From positions 4,898,001 through 4,962,000 of the forward strand of contig NZ_RBKU01000001.1 in assembly GCF_003633615.1 (NCBI RefSeq): a stretch of DNA of 64,000 nucleotides, in the 5' to 3' direction. Below the pieces are notes generated by a model. The model did no database searches, was not told the origin of the DNA, and saw only the letters and a program-made list of their open reading frames with translations. Shown here in pieces: positions 32,590 through 42,641 of this stretch. The translations under genes and the position numbers were made by a program. Origin of the DNA: Mucilaginibacter gracilis (GTDB taxonomy: Bacteria > Bacteroidota > Bacteroidia > Sphingobacteriales > Sphingobacteriaceae). Numbering within the stretch: the first letter of the stretch is position 1; each line of letters opens with the position of its first letter.

Positions 32590-34166
32590 TTTTTTACAGT
32601 TTTTACGATTACGGTTTTATTGTTGGCGGTACTGTAAATCATACCTTCTTCATCATAATTCAGCAACTGATCCTGTCCCGAATCACCGCTGAACATTTTG
32701 TAACTACCTGTTTCAACAGCGCCTGGCGCATAACGGTCGCCACGTTTTTTTATAAAATCCATTGTGCCGAAAGCCGGAAAACGATGATCGGAAAATGAAG
32801 CCGCTCTTTGTTGATAGTAGTAGATTAGTATGCGCCCTCCCGGTAAAGGCATAAAACCAAACAGGTCTGGGGTATCGAATGATCCGGCATTACACACAGC
32901 CGTTAATGTATTGAACACCCCGGATATATAGGGTTTATCGGTCGTGGGCGGCATGCTTAATTTTGAGTATTTATATAAGGTCACAGTGTTTTCCAGGTCG
33001 TACTGTAAAATATCTGTTAAGGCATTTATATTGCCCGAAGGAGCAAGTGCGTAACAATACATCCGCTGTTCGTCCGGCATGATATTACCCTGATTATAAA
33101 TAATGCCAGTACCAGGAATTTTAAGGATTGAGGCGTTATATTCAGTTTGCAGGTTGGAATCATAATTAGGCGCAAGGGTTGTTTTAAACAGATACTTTAT
33201 TGAACCGTTACTATTTAACAATGCAGTCGCGTAGTTATTGGCAAATGCGTAACCTCCACTGATGATAGTTTTACCAAGCCTTAGGTAGACATTGCCCTTA
33301 CTGTCGGGATAAATTCCTGAAACGTCCATCAGGTTAACCTGGTTTATTGTTCCCTCTAACGGCAGAGCAGTGGGAATAACCGGTAATGCCATTGATTTTG
33401 GATAAAGCGTTTTATTTAACGTCGTGAGGGTTTTGGTTTTTAAGTCTATTTTACAGAGCCTATATATATAGCTGGTGGTACTGTTGGCCGAACCGTCAGT
33501 GGTCAGGGCCGAGAAATACAACGTGGATTCCTGGGGATCAGTTCCACCAGAATTAAAACCGGTGATGGCGAACGGGCCATCTGCGTCACTAAAGGTGGTC
33601 GTATTGATTACCGTTTGAACATTTGCAGATTTATCGATTTTAACGATCTGTCCGCTGGCGTTCGAATAAACATAAACGCTCCCTTTGCCGTTCAGGCAAT
33701 ACAAAACAACATCATTAGCTTGCGGAACAAAATGGCTTTGCAGCTTTAATTGAGCAGCAATAACTCCCGGAGACAAGATCTCGATAGATGGGCAATCAAT
33801 AGTGTTACCGGCAGAAGTAATCTTAACCGGCCTGTTTTCGCCGATTCCCATTGCATTGGTAATGGTGATCGTCGCCTGGTCGCCTTCATACGGGTCCGAC
33901 TGCGTTCCCCCAACTGTTACTTTTTTCAGGCTTACAATTTTTGCCTCAATACCGCCGATCTCAATTTTAAGGCCTTTCTCCGGATTTAGTCTTCCGGTAA
34001 TAACCATTGTACTGTCCACCTCGTATGCCTTGTTATAGTTGTTCACTACTTCTGGCATGTCTACCAACTTTTGATAAAAATCCTGTGATTTCTTACATGC
34101 AGCTAAAGCGGATATAAGCATCAGGATAAGTACGATCTGACTTGATTTTTTGAATTTATATATCAT
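32586..34166 (-). CDS. IPT/TIG-like surface lipoprotein of the TonB cluster
   Basis: A 526-residue lipoprotein (signal LMLISALAACKKS). An N-terminal IPT/TIG-like Ig domain (about 50-135) is suggested by TMVITGRLNPEKGLKIEIGG and ATITITNAMGIGENRPVKI. The rest is a beta-propeller-like body with repeated strands (KGSVYVYSNASGQIVKID, GNVYLRLGKTIISGG, YSTANNKTVIVKTVKK). It follows the TonB receptor gene after 11 bases. The arrangement of receptor plus several lipoproteins parallels SusC/SusD-type loci, but no SusD is present. Confidence 0.7.
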   Translation of the reverse strand: MIYKFKKSSQIVLILMLISALAACKKSQDFYQKLVDMPEVVNNYNKAYEVDSTMVITGRLNPEKGLKIEIGGIEAKIVSLKKVTVGGTQSDPYEGDQATITITNAMGIGENRPVKITSAGNTIDCPSIEILSPGVIAAQLKLQSHFVPQANDVVLYCLNGKGSVYVYSNASGQIVKIDKSANVQTVINTTTFSDADGPFAITGFNSGGTDPQESTLYFSALTTDGSANSTTSYIYRLCKIDLKTKTLTTLNKTLYPKSMALPVIPTALPLEGTINQVNLMDVSGIYPDSKGNVYLRLGKTIISGGYAFANNYATALLNSNGSIKYLFKTTLAPNYDSNLQTEYNASILKIPGTGIIYNQGNIMPDEQRMYCYALAPSGNINALTDILQYDLENTVTLYKYSKLSMPPTTDKPYISGVFNTLTAVCNAGSFDTPDLFGFMPLPGGRILIYYYQQRAASFSDHRFPAFGTMDFIKKRGDRYAPGAVETGSYKMFSGDSGQDQLLNYDEEGMIYSTANNKTVIVKTVKK

Positions 34167-34177
34167 TGTGCGCTTTA

Positions 34178-37100
34178 TTAAAATGAATAAGAAAATGACA
34201 ATACATAATGCCTGCCCGGATTGTATCTTGATGCGATATTGTCTCCTTCAACTTTGGTAACGCCATCAGTTACCACGGTTTTTACAGGTTCATATTTAGA
34301 AGTAAAATTGTAATCTTCCGCCATTTCGATTGGCTTATTCAACAGGTTTTGAACCGAAAATCTGGCCTGGATGGTTTTCACGATACGTTGTGTTACCGAA
34401 ATATCAACCACATGCCGCGGCAGTTCCATCAGGCTTCCCCGGAATTGAGATCCATTTAAAGTTGGGTCAGCAGCAAACCCTCTTCCCGCCGCATAGATGC
34501 GGGTGCCCACGATATTGTAAATGCCTGATATTTTCGTCCCTGTCGATGCGTTATCATAGTATAAGCCGACGTTTACAATATAGGGTGCCTGGCCCTGTAG
34601 CGGGCGTTTGATGATAAAATTGCCTATCCGCTTATCAGGTTGATCTTTTTGCTCATTGGCTACGTCGGCGCTGTCTTTAATGGCTTCGCTTTTGATCAGC
34701 GTAAGGTTACCGATCACCGATAAACGCTTGAACAAGTTACCCGGAATGAAATCCAGATTTTTTCGCAATTCAAATTCTACTCCTTTAATGGAAGCCCTTG
34801 CGGCGTTCTGAAAAGTAATCAGCGCAGGGCTATTTAAAATCCTGTCGCTTGCATTAATTCGTTCAATCGGATTTTGCAGGGTCTTGTAAAAAGCGCCAAT
34901 TGAGATGGTTTCCCCATATTGGTTCTTACGGGGATAAAACTCCAGCCTAAGATCGTAATTAGATGCGGTTGCCGGGCGCAAATAGGGATTACCTTGTCTT
35001 CTGGTATTGTTTTCCAGGTCGTAATCATTAAACGGAGAGATTTCGGTGAACTCGGGACGGTTAACTGTTTTACCATAAGCGGCCCTGAGCACCCAATTAT
35101 CATGCGGCCGATAGCTTGCATTAACAGATGGCAATATATCCAGTTTGGAAATATTAACCAGCACCGGACGATTGATACCTCCCTGATCGGTAGGCTGAAC
35201 GGCAGCGCCTACCCGCTGACGGTCATATTCAATTCTAACGCCGCCGTAAACTTCAAATTTCCGGTGAGCAGGTGTAAAGCTCATAAGCGCGTAACCGCTG
35301 TTGTTCTGTTCAGTAGCCGTGTAAGCGTCGCTACCTTGTGTATTATCCACAACCAATAAGCCGGTCTTGTCATCCCGCAGATAATTGGCAGACCAGAGTC
35401 TGCTGAGATCTTGTTGCTTGAACGCTGTAAGCGCAGGATCAACGTAAGTACCATATCCCCCCGGTGCCGTTATGTAATCGCTGTAAGTGCCGGTAAAGTC
35501 ACCTTCGTGTACTGTATAAACCCTTCTGAAAACTTTTCGCTCCTTCCATTGCTGAAACGTTCCAGCTTTAAGGAACAGCCAGGGCTTAAACTTATAAGTA
35601 TAATCCAGTGAAGCATTGTAAATCCCTTCGTTATTGCGTGTCCAGGTGCGGGAGATCATACCCTGGTTGATCCTGCTTTGATTTTCGGAATCTTCCGGAT
35701 CACCCTTTCTGCCCCTTGCGAACCAGTAAAGGTTGGGGTCGCCGGTTGTAAAAGCAGTTAGCGGAGCCTGCAACCGGATCACCCGCTGATCCGGAAGTTC
35801 CTGGCTGCTGTAGGTTAAGCCACCATTCCAGTCAAAACGATGTTTACCGCCGCCGTAATAGTGTGTTCCGCCGACATTGCCTGCATATAAAAAACGCTGG
35901 CTGTAGGAAAGAACAATATCTTTATTATCGAAAGCCCGTTGATCAGCCATCGCCCGGCGGTGAAATACTTTTTCTATGGTTGTTGACACACCTTGTTGTA
36001 ACAAGAAGTTTTTAAACTGTAAGTTGCTGCTATCCCGAAGCCTGTAGGTGAAGTTTTGCAACAGGTTTAATTGAGCGCTCTCCCGGTTATTATTTTCGAA
36101 GGTTATCGCGTCATTGGGTATCGTACTTTTAATGGCATCATCTATACCTTGCTGGCGATAAATATTGGCTTGCTGATCTTCGTGTTTGTAACTGAAAGAA
36201 GTTAGCATCGACAATGGTTTCCCAAACAACTTGTAGCTATCATAGTAATTTGCTGTTATCTGAATGGTGGGCAATGCCTGTTTTTGCCCCAAATACAAAT
36301 AAGGAGAAAAGCCTTTAGCATATTGCTGCTGGGAGATGGTCGCTTTTTGTAAACTACCGTAGGCGGGTACTACAGATGGTAGTTTGCGGGTTCCATCGTC
36401 AAAACCTAAAAAGTCAAATTTTCCGCCCTGATAGGTAAGCACATTTTTAAAGGTTGTGCCCTCTCGCAAGCCAGTCTGCACTTCGATGTCAAAATGCTTT
36501 ACATTTTTGGCATCCTTGGTGTAGATCTTGACCACGCCGCCTGTGGCATCGCCCTGGTTTTCGGGGGACGGGGATTTGAAGACCAATATTTTATCGATGA
36601 TCCTGCTTGGTATCAGGTCAAGAGCGAAAGCCCGACTATACAATTCGGTGCTGGGTGCTACGTTATCATTAAGATACGTTAAATTATACCTTTGATTCAA
36701 TCCGCGAACAATGACAAATTTGTCATCCACGGTAGTTACCCCTGATACCCGTTGCATAACTTCAGCGGCATTTCTGTCGGCAGATTTGCTGATCTGTTCA
36801 GAGGAAATGGCCGATACCACCATTGATGCCTGCTTGACTTCTTCCAATACCTGGCGTTCAGAGGTATGTGAAACGGGGGCACGGCTTTTTTTGACACTGC
36901 TAATCACTACCTCTTTTAATGAGTTAGACCCCTGCAATTTAATATCATAGGTCGCTTCTTTGCCTGGCTTAACTTCCACAACTACTTTTTCTGTTGCAAA
37001 GCTGACGTATGATACCTGAACGGTATATTTACCTGATGGGATATTGGTGAAGCTATAATATCCATCAATATTGGACTGCATACCTTTTTGTAGTTCCACA

Positions 37101-37561
37101 ATGTACACAGACGCGCCAGGCAGGGGCTGTGTGGTTTCAAACTCTACTATGCGACCTCTAATTGTGCCGGGGCCGCCGCCGGCTGATGCGTTTGGGCTTT
37201 TGGGTAGACTAAGTATGATATAATTGTTTGTAGTTTGATATTCGATACCAAATGTACTTTTGATGATATCAAGAAGCTGTTTTACGGTGGGCTGGCTGAT
37301 CGTCAGCTTGACAGTGCCTGCTATTTTCTGACTGATTACGTCATCATAGGTAAACCGTACTTCCGGCAACTGCGCCTTGATTGCCGCAGTGATTTTGATG
37401 CCTGTGGTTGTTGCCGCGCTCAGGTTAATCTTTTTATCCAGAACCTGTCCGTGCGCCGCGCCGTTAAAAATTAAAAAAAGTACAAGGATCGAAAATACGC
37501 TTATGCTTTTTATACTGATAAGTCGTGCTTCCTTTCCATTTTTACGTAGAAAGTGTTTCAT
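34178..37561 (-). CDS. TonB-dependent receptor with STN signalling domain
   Basis: A 1127-residue outer-membrane receptor. It has an N-terminal signal (SISVFSILVLFLIFNGAAHG), an STN domain (about 55-115) for signalling to FecR, and a CarboxypepD_reg-like domain (IRGRIVEFETTQPLPGASVY, about 134-212). The plug follows (about 230-350, with NAAEVMQRVSGVTTVDDKFV), then a 22-strand-type barrel ending in an aromatic (YVLSFSYSF). The adjacent FecR and ECF sigma genes fit a ligand-induced FecA-like circuit: ligand binding signals through STN to FecR and releases the sigma factor. The substrate (siderophore, peptide or glycan) cannot be told. Confidence 0.92.
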   Translation of the reverse strand: MKHFLRKNGKEARLISIKSISVFSILVLFLIFNGAAHGQVLDKKINLSAATTTGIKITAAIKAQLPEVRFTYDDVISQKIAGTVKLTISQPTVKQLLDIIKSTFGIEYQTTNNYIILSLPKSPNASAGGGPGTIRGRIVEFETTQPLPGASVYIVELQKGMQSNIDGYYSFTNIPSGKYTVQVSYVSFATEKVVVEVKPGKEATYDIKLQGSNSLKEVVISSVKKSRAPVSHTSERQVLEEVKQASMVVSAISSEQISKSADRNAAEVMQRVSGVTTVDDKFVIVRGLNQRYNLTYLNDNVAPSTELYSRAFALDLIPSRIIDKILVFKSPSPENQGDATGGVVKIYTKDAKNVKHFDIEVQTGLREGTTFKNVLTYQGGKFDFLGFDDGTRKLPSVVPAYGSLQKATISQQQYAKGFSPYLYLGQKQALPTIQITANYYDSYKLFGKPLSMLTSFSYKHEDQQANIYRQQGIDDAIKSTIPNDAITFENNNRESAQLNLLQNFTYRLRDSSNLQFKNFLLQQGVSTTIEKVFHRRAMADQRAFDNKDIVLSYSQRFLYAGNVGGTHYYGGGKHRFDWNGGLTYSSQELPDQRVIRLQAPLTAFTTGDPNLYWFARGRKGDPEDSENQSRINQGMISRTWTRNNEGIYNASLDYTYKFKPWLFLKAGTFQQWKERKVFRRVYTVHEGDFTGTYSDYITAPGGYGTYVDPALTAFKQQDLSRLWSANYLRDDKTGLLVVDNTQGSDAYTATEQNNSGYALMSFTPAHRKFEVYGGVRIEYDRQRVGAAVQPTDQGGINRPVLVNISKLDILPSVNASYRPHDNWVLRAAYGKTVNRPEFTEISPFNDYDLENNTRRQGNPYLRPATASNYDLRLEFYPRKNQYGETISIGAFYKTLQNPIERINASDRILNSPALITFQNAARASIKGVEFELRKNLDFIPGNLFKRLSVIGNLTLIKSEAIKDSADVANEQKDQPDKRIGNFIIKRPLQGQAPYIVNVGLYYDNASTGTKISGIYNIVGTRIYAAGRGFAADPTLNGSQFRGSLMELPRHVVDISVTQRIVKTIQARFSVQNLLNKPIEMAEDYNFTSKYEPVKTVVTDGVTKVEGDNIASRYNPGRHYVLSFSYSF

Positions 37562-37642
37562 TTGTAATTAAATTCGATGGGGGCGTATCCCGCGTTTTTG
37601 ATTTAGTAAAATATTGACTGAGTTACCGTTCAGTTGATTTTA

Positions 37643-37670
37643 GCCGCCTTGCTTCAACAGGGCGGTTTTT
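37643..37670 (+). terminator. Terminator-like hairpin pointing opposite to the fecR/receptor genes
   Basis: CCGCCTTG pairs with CAGGGCGG around CTTCAA and is followed by eight T on the plus strand. Both neighbouring genes run on the minus strand, so if it works as a terminator it stops plus-strand (antisense) transcription across the receptor gene. On the minus strand it could only act as a hairpin. Confidence 0.45.
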
Positions 37671-37696
37671 TTTATTCTTATTATTCGTTCTCCTTT

Positions 37697-38686
37697 CTAA
37701 TTAATAGTGATCTTATTATCGTTTATCGTATAGGTCAGGCCACTCGTTACCGATAACATATCCAGCACCTTGTTGACCGTCAAGTCTTTAAAGCTGGTTG
37801 TTATTTTCTTGTTCAGCAGATCGGGATTTTTGATCGTGATTTTCACGTTGTACCATTTTTCCATATCCCGGCAGATCACAGATAGCGGTGCGAGATCATA
37901 GGATAATTCGCCGTTAATCCAGGCCATTGACTGGCGGGCATCGATCCTGTTAATGGAATATTTATTTGTGCTTGTTTGATAGCTGATTTGCTGATCAGGG
38001 ATCAGCCCGGCGATTTCTTTACCTGCATAAGCGACGCTCACCTTTCCTGTAAGCAGTGTAACGGTGTTGGTATTTGCCGCGGCAAATTCATTAACCTCGA
38101 AGCTGGTACCGATATCCTTGGTTACCAGTCGCCCCGTGGTTACCAAAAAAGGTTTATTCGAGTTATGAACGACCTCGAAGAACGCGCGGCCTTTAACGGT
38201 TACATTTCTGTCCCGGTCATTGAAATTTGCCGGTACATCCAGCGTTGAGCCAGGGAAAAGCATTACGGTACTGTTATCCGCTAACTTTACTTCCCTGCGC
38301 TTACCCAATGCCGAGGTGTAATGCGTATATGCTGCCTGGCCCGGTGTTGAGTTTTTAGAATGAATTAAAGCCGCTACCCCACCCAAAACCAAAAGCGCAA
38401 AACTTGCGGCATAGCCTAACCATCTTAATTTACGCTTAGGGGGAACTTGCGACAACCCTGATCTTCTTTGCTGAAATTGTTGCCATTCCGCATGAGGCTG
38501 TTGTTCATCAAAAGGGTCAGGATCATCTTCGAGGTCGTGCCATGCTTCCCGCAAACAAGACTCCACATAATCGTGGTCGATGTCCATGGCCAAATAAAGG
38601 TCAATCAGCTTTTCCTCGTGAGGCAGGCTTTCACCCCGGTAATATCTGATCAAAGCCTCCCGCGACGGGCGTTCTATTTTCATCAT
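37697..38686 (-). CDS. FecR-family anti-sigma factor
   Basis: A 329-residue inner-membrane regulator. The cytoplasmic N-terminus (about 1-83) binds the ECF sigma factor. One membrane helix (LGYAASFALLVLGGVAALIH) follows, then the periplasmic FecR domain with TALGKRREVKLADNSTVMLF, DRDRNVTVKGRAFFEVVHNS and VTLLTGKVSVAY. A DUF4974/STN-like C-terminus (SFKDLTVNKVLDMLSVTSGL) completes it. It is encoded between its sigma factor and the TonB receptor, the standard order in Bacteroidota. It transmits the receptor's ligand signal. Confidence 0.93.
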   Translation of the reverse strand: MMKIERPSREALIRYYRGESLPHEEKLIDLYLAMDIDHDYVESCLREAWHDLEDDPDPFDEQQPHAEWQQFQQRRSGLSQVPPKRKLRWLGYAASFALLVLGGVAALIHSKNSTPGQAAYTHYTSALGKRREVKLADNSTVMLFPGSTLDVPANFNDRDRNVTVKGRAFFEVVHNSNKPFLVTTGRLVTKDIGTSFEVNEFAAANTNTVTLLTGKVSVAYAGKEIAGLIPDQQISYQTSTNKYSINRIDARQSMAWINGELSYDLAPLSVICRDMEKWYNVKITIKNPDLLNKKITTSFKDLTVNKVLDMLSVTSGLTYTINDNKITIN

Positions 38687-38849
38687 AATAAAGGGGTTTA
38701 ATAATGCCCTCTATTATTAAGAATGTAAAAAATGATGCAAGCAACTATATGAATTAAAAATTTAATGTTTAATTCATATTAATTTAACACGATTGGGGAG
38801 ATGTGAAATATTCCGCTCTTGAAGAGCGTTAGTGCTATTGAATACGGGA

Positions 38850-39446
38850 TTATAAATAATGGATAGCTGCCTGTGTAGTGACCAGTACGACAATGATCGC
38901 ATCCGGATATTCCTGCAATTCTTTGCGAATAATTTTCAAAGAGGCGGAGATATGGTTATTAACGGTGTTGATGGAAGTACCAGTGTCGTCAGCGATTTGC
39001 TGCTGCGTCATGTCTTTATCGCGGCTCATCAGGAATATTTCCCTTTGTTTAGGAGTGAGTTTACCGATTGCTGCCTGGTAACGAAGTTGAAGGTCTTTTA
39101 TGGATAGTTCGGGATGGTCGATAGTGCCTAATTCCTGCAATGGTACTTGCTCCAGATCTTCTGTGATCAGCACTTTCTTCCTGCTAATTCCCGCAATCTC
39201 CTGACGTAAGATACCAAAAAGGTAATCGCCCAAGTTTTTATTGAGGTCTTTGATACGGTGTTTATGCTGCCATATTTTCAGTAAGGCATCCATCACCAAT
39301 TCCTCTGCATCCTTCTGATTTTTAATGGGTTTCGAGGACGCAGCCAATAAGCGGGGGTAGTAATAGTTGAAAATGAACTGGAAAGCCAATTCATTACCCT
39401 CTACCCAGGCATTTATATGTTGATCGATTTTGTTTTTTTCAGCCAT
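38850..39446 (-). CDS. ECF sigma-70 factor (FecI-like)
   Basis: A 198-residue ECF sigma factor. Region 2 is visible as LAFQFIFNYYYPRLLAAS and QKDAEELVMDALLKIWQHKH. Region 4 is LTPKQREIFLMSRDKDMTQQ followed by QIADDTGTSINTVNNHISAS. Length is normal. It is the promoter-proximal gene of the cargo uptake cluster, 163 bases before fecR, and should direct transcription of the receptor genes once freed from the FecR-type anti-sigma factor. Confidence 0.93.
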   Translation of the reverse strand: MAEKNKIDQHINAWVEGNELAFQFIFNYYYPRLLAASSKPIKNQKDAEELVMDALLKIWQHKHRIKDLNKNLGDYLFGILRQEIAGISRKKVLITEDLEQVPLQELGTIDHPELSIKDLQLRYQAAIGKLTPKQREIFLMSRDKDMTQQQIADDTGTSINTVNNHISASLKIIRKELQEYPDAIIVVLVTTQAAIHYL

Positions 39447-39564
39447 TACGCAACACCCAACAGATACAAAGGTATTGTTGCAAAATTAAGTTATTGTTAC
39501 CATATAATAACAAGGGACTGTACCATGGTTGTTACAGGTTAAACATCAACGGCGCAGGTATGTT

Positions 39565-41613
39565 TTACATGGATATGACTTGTCCTTGTGGTCCTTCATC
39601 GTTGTTATCTTTATTTTCCGGCTTATCCGCTTCCTTTTGGGGTTCCAGCGGTGTTTCCGCAGCTTTTCTTTCTTTCAATATACCAATCTCGGTATCGATC
39701 AGGCTTTGTACATCCGCTTTGATCATCAGGTAATTTTCTTGTATATCGACAGCGGTAACCCGATTAATGACCGGCACCGGCTGGTACCTATCTTCCTCGG
39801 CTTTAATACCGGCATGATCGTTCTGAATTTCACTGTGAAACACTTTTAACGCTATCTTCTCATCGGGGTTATCTGCTACCATGCCTACAAATGTACCCGA
39901 TGATAAGGCCGATATTTTTGAGGCAGGTACGGCGAAATCCAGCTGCGTAGATTTGCTGACCGAAGTATCATTGTTATTAATGCTCACACTATTGCGCTCC
40001 TGCATAATCTTGCCGATCCGCTCGGATAGCTGTTTGGCGGTATCACCTGTAACCTGTCCGCTGATAATATTACCGACAATATTCATAATGACCTCGGCCT
40101 GTTCACGGCCATAATCCTTTTTTAATTGGCTGTAATCCTGTATGCCTAAAGTGGTGGCTACCTTGTTTGACCTGGCGGTAGCGATCAGGCTGTCGATGTT
40201 ATTGAAATAAATGGTCGGAAACTCATCGAAGATCAGGCTGCTTTTTAACTGGTTCTTCCGGTTAGCCAGTTTAATTACCCTGGAAATATACAGCGACAAT
40301 ACCGCGCCATAGGTTTGCAGCTTCTGCGGGTTATTACCCATACACACGATCTTTGGCGCTGCCGGATTATTAATGTCCAGTGTAAAATCATTGCCGGATA
40401 ATACATAATAAAGCTGTGGTGATGATAACCGGGCTAAACTGATCTTGGCGCTGGCCACCTGTCCCTCTAATTGTTCTTTAGCTTTATTTTGAAAGGCAGA
40501 TATAAAGGGATTGATCAATACTTTTATTTCTTCCTGTTCTTTTAAGATGGGGAACAATTCCTCGTAATCGGCCTGCATCAGTTCGATGACATGGGGTAAC
40601 GTGCAATACCTGCCGTTCTCGTATTTGCGCAGATACCAGATAATAGCGGTTAAGAAGTTAATAGGGCTTTCCACGAAAAAATCGCCCTGTTTTTTGATCC
40701 ATTCCCGGTTTAGGCCTAATAAAATGGTCCGTGATGCTTCGGTCGCGTCGGTAATATCGTCCATGCTTTGCGGGTCAAGCGGGTTGCAACGATGGGTACG
40801 GCTTAAATCGTCAAAATTGATCAGGTAGAATTTAGGCTTGACCTTATAGTTCTTTTGGTATTTCTTTAGTTTGTTATAGGCTATTTTGGTTAAGTCGTCA
40901 AACTTGAAATCATAGATAAACATGCTAAACCCCTTTTTCAAATGCTGGTCGATCACGTGCCGGATAACAAAATAGGATTTACCCGCCCCCGGCGTACCTA
41001 CCACTAAAAGGCCCCGAAAGGGATTAATAAAGTTTATCCAGCTATTGCGCACTTTACCTTTCAGGTTGTATTGGGCAGGCAGGTTAACGGAATATTCGTT
41101 GACCCGTAATTGCTCATCCTGCGGGAACGTTTCGTTTTCGCTGTTGAAAATGTCCTTTTGCAGGTTCAGTTTTAATAAGCGTGACAAGCGGCCACCACCC
41201 GTTAAAACAAGCAGGTAGCCCAGGCCGGTAATGCCGATGTAGCTGACCGCGATAATTGTTGCGGTAGCATTCAGGTAAAAAAAAAGCACGCTGATAAAGT
41301 ACAAAAGCAGTCCGGCACCTATATAAATGGCAATGGTGTCTTTTCTGATTGTTTCATCCTTTTTGCCTTTGGCGCCGATCAGGGAAACGACTAATAACAG
41401 CAACGCGGCCAGCTTGGGTTTGAGCATCCCGGTAAACAGGCCGGTCTTGCCGATATTCATCACCAGCCGGTTGGTGATCTCCGCTGTCCAGTGCCAGTAC
41501 TTAAACGCCGCAAAGCAACTGATATAAAAATGAATGCACAATATCGTTAAACTGATCAGCCGGGTAAAATCAATGATCTTACGTAGTCCCTGTATATCTT
41601 CGCCAGTTTGCAT
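39565..41613 (-). CDS. mobC: Type IV coupling protein (MobC/VirD4-like)
   Basis: A 682-residue coupling ATPase that brings the relaxase-DNA complex to the transfer channel. N-terminal membrane helices (about 15-38, 64-82, 92-138) precede the ATPase. Walker A is LLVVGTPGAGKSYFVIRHV (about 202-220) and Walker B is SSLIFDEFPTIYFNN near residue 462. ATARSNKVATTLGIQDYSQL is the usual VirD4 motif downstream. The C-terminal tail is acidic and charged, a likely relaxase contact. It follows the relaxase gene by 32 bases. Confidence 0.92.
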   Translation of the reverse strand: MQTGEDIQGLRKIIDFTRLISLTILCIHFYISCFAAFKYWHWTAEITNRLVMNIGKTGLFTGMLKPKLAALLLLVVSLIGAKGKKDETIRKDTIAIYIGAGLLLYFISVLFFYLNATATIIAVSYIGITGLGYLLVLTGGGRLSRLLKLNLQKDIFNSENETFPQDEQLRVNEYSVNLPAQYNLKGKVRNSWINFINPFRGLLVVGTPGAGKSYFVIRHVIDQHLKKGFSMFIYDFKFDDLTKIAYNKLKKYQKNYKVKPKFYLINFDDLSRTHRCNPLDPQSMDDITDATEASRTILLGLNREWIKKQGDFFVESPINFLTAIIWYLRKYENGRYCTLPHVIELMQADYEELFPILKEQEEIKVLINPFISAFQNKAKEQLEGQVASAKISLARLSSPQLYYVLSGNDFTLDINNPAAPKIVCMGNNPQKLQTYGAVLSLYISRVIKLANRKNQLKSSLIFDEFPTIYFNNIDSLIATARSNKVATTLGIQDYSQLKKDYGREQAEVIMNIVGNIISGQVTGDTAKQLSERIGKIMQERNSVSINNNDTSVSKSTQLDFAVPASKISALSSGTFVGMVADNPDEKIALKVFHSEIQNDHAGIKAEEDRYQPVPVINRVTAVDIQENYLMIKADVQSLIDTEIGILKERKAAETPLEPQKEADKPENKDNNDEGPQGQVISM

Positions 41614-41645
41614 AGTTGTAATTTTCTAATGTGTTCAAATGATGT

Positions 41646-42638
41646 TTAAAGGCCCATGCCTTTGCGTTTTTTTTCTTTCTTTCTCGGCAACAGCGGTGCG
41701 CCATCCCCTTTGAGTGGGGTATCTAACAAAGAGTGCAGCAGTTTGTCCGATGCCTGGGATAATAAATCCGGCAGATCGTTTTTTGCCTCTTTTTCTAAAA
41801 GGCTGAATGATGGTTTATCTTTTTCTAATAAGGATGGTCGTTTATCTGTAGTTTTTCTGTTCTGCTGCTGTGCAGCCGGCCTTGACCTCTTTGTTGATTC
41901 CCGGTGTTGATTTTCCTTTTGTAAGGCTATCCGCTCATCCAAACCGCCGTTTTTTTGTGCATTGGCATACCGGAATGTTTCGGTTAAGCCGCGCTCAAAG
42001 CCAAACTTTTCGTCAAAAATCCTTTCCCCCGACGATTTGAAGGCTGAACGGTCAAACTGTCCCATTTTCCTCGAATGCTCGGTGTTCCTGCCTTTGGAAT
42101 TATTCATCGGGCTGATCTTGATCTTATTGGTGATGTCTTTCCGGCTGACAATCACCTGTATGTGCATTTGTTCGCCGTCCTTACTTTCCCCGCGTTTTTT
42201 CAACCCTTGTTTTACTTCGGGGTCTTTATGACTGTAATAGCGGTAATTTTCCAGTTTGCCGAACCAAAGCAGGTCTTTGCCGCTTTCGATGCCCGGTCTT
42301 TTAAAGTTCTTTGCATATTCATCCATGACGGATGCGGCATAGGCTTTCAATTGTTCTTTGGCACCAGCCTCGCCGTATTGTTCTTTGAGGTAAGCGATCT
42401 CTTTCTGGCTTGGGCTGATATTGACGAGGAAAAATTTGGCATCCCCCTTACTTAGTTTGGCAATATTATTATCTATGGCCGGTCTGACTTCATCGGATAG
42501 GATGTTGCGTTCGTGGTTAAACCAGTATTCCGGCTGTTGGGTAAGATCTGTCCGGTTTTCCTTATCTAAATAATGCACCAGGCCGCCGCTGCTGCTCTTA
42601 TTATCCGCTGTTTCGCTGTCCGTGATATTGATATACAT
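41646..42638 (-). CDS. mobB: Relaxase, DUF5712/MobB-like
   Basis: A 330-residue relaxase of the Bacteroidetes MobB/DUF5712 type. It nicks oriT and attaches to DNA during transfer. It starts with YINITDSETADNKSSSGGLV and HYLDKENR. The probable metal/His motif is QMHIQVIVSRKDITNKIKIS, with MNNSKGRNTEHSRKMGQFDR downstream. The C-terminal 100 residues are Arg/Lys/Gln-rich and disordered. It is translated 3 bases after the BfmA/BtgA-like gene, as expected for an accessory/relaxase pair. Confidence 0.87.
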   Translation of the reverse strand: MYINITDSETADNKSSSGGLVHYLDKENRTDLTQQPEYWFNHERNILSDEVRPAIDNNIAKLSKGDAKFFLVNISPSQKEIAYLKEQYGEAGAKEQLKAYAASVMDEYAKNFKRPGIESGKDLLWFGKLENYRYYSHKDPEVKQGLKKRGESKDGEQMHIQVIVSRKDITNKIKISPMNNSKGRNTEHSRKMGQFDRSAFKSSGERIFDEKFGFERGLTETFRYANAQKNGGLDERIALQKENQHRESTKRSRPAAQQQNRKTTDKRPSLLEKDKPSFSLLEKEAKNDLPDLLSQASDKLLHSLLDTPLKGDGAPLLPRKKEKKRKGMGL

Positions 42639-42641
42639 GAT

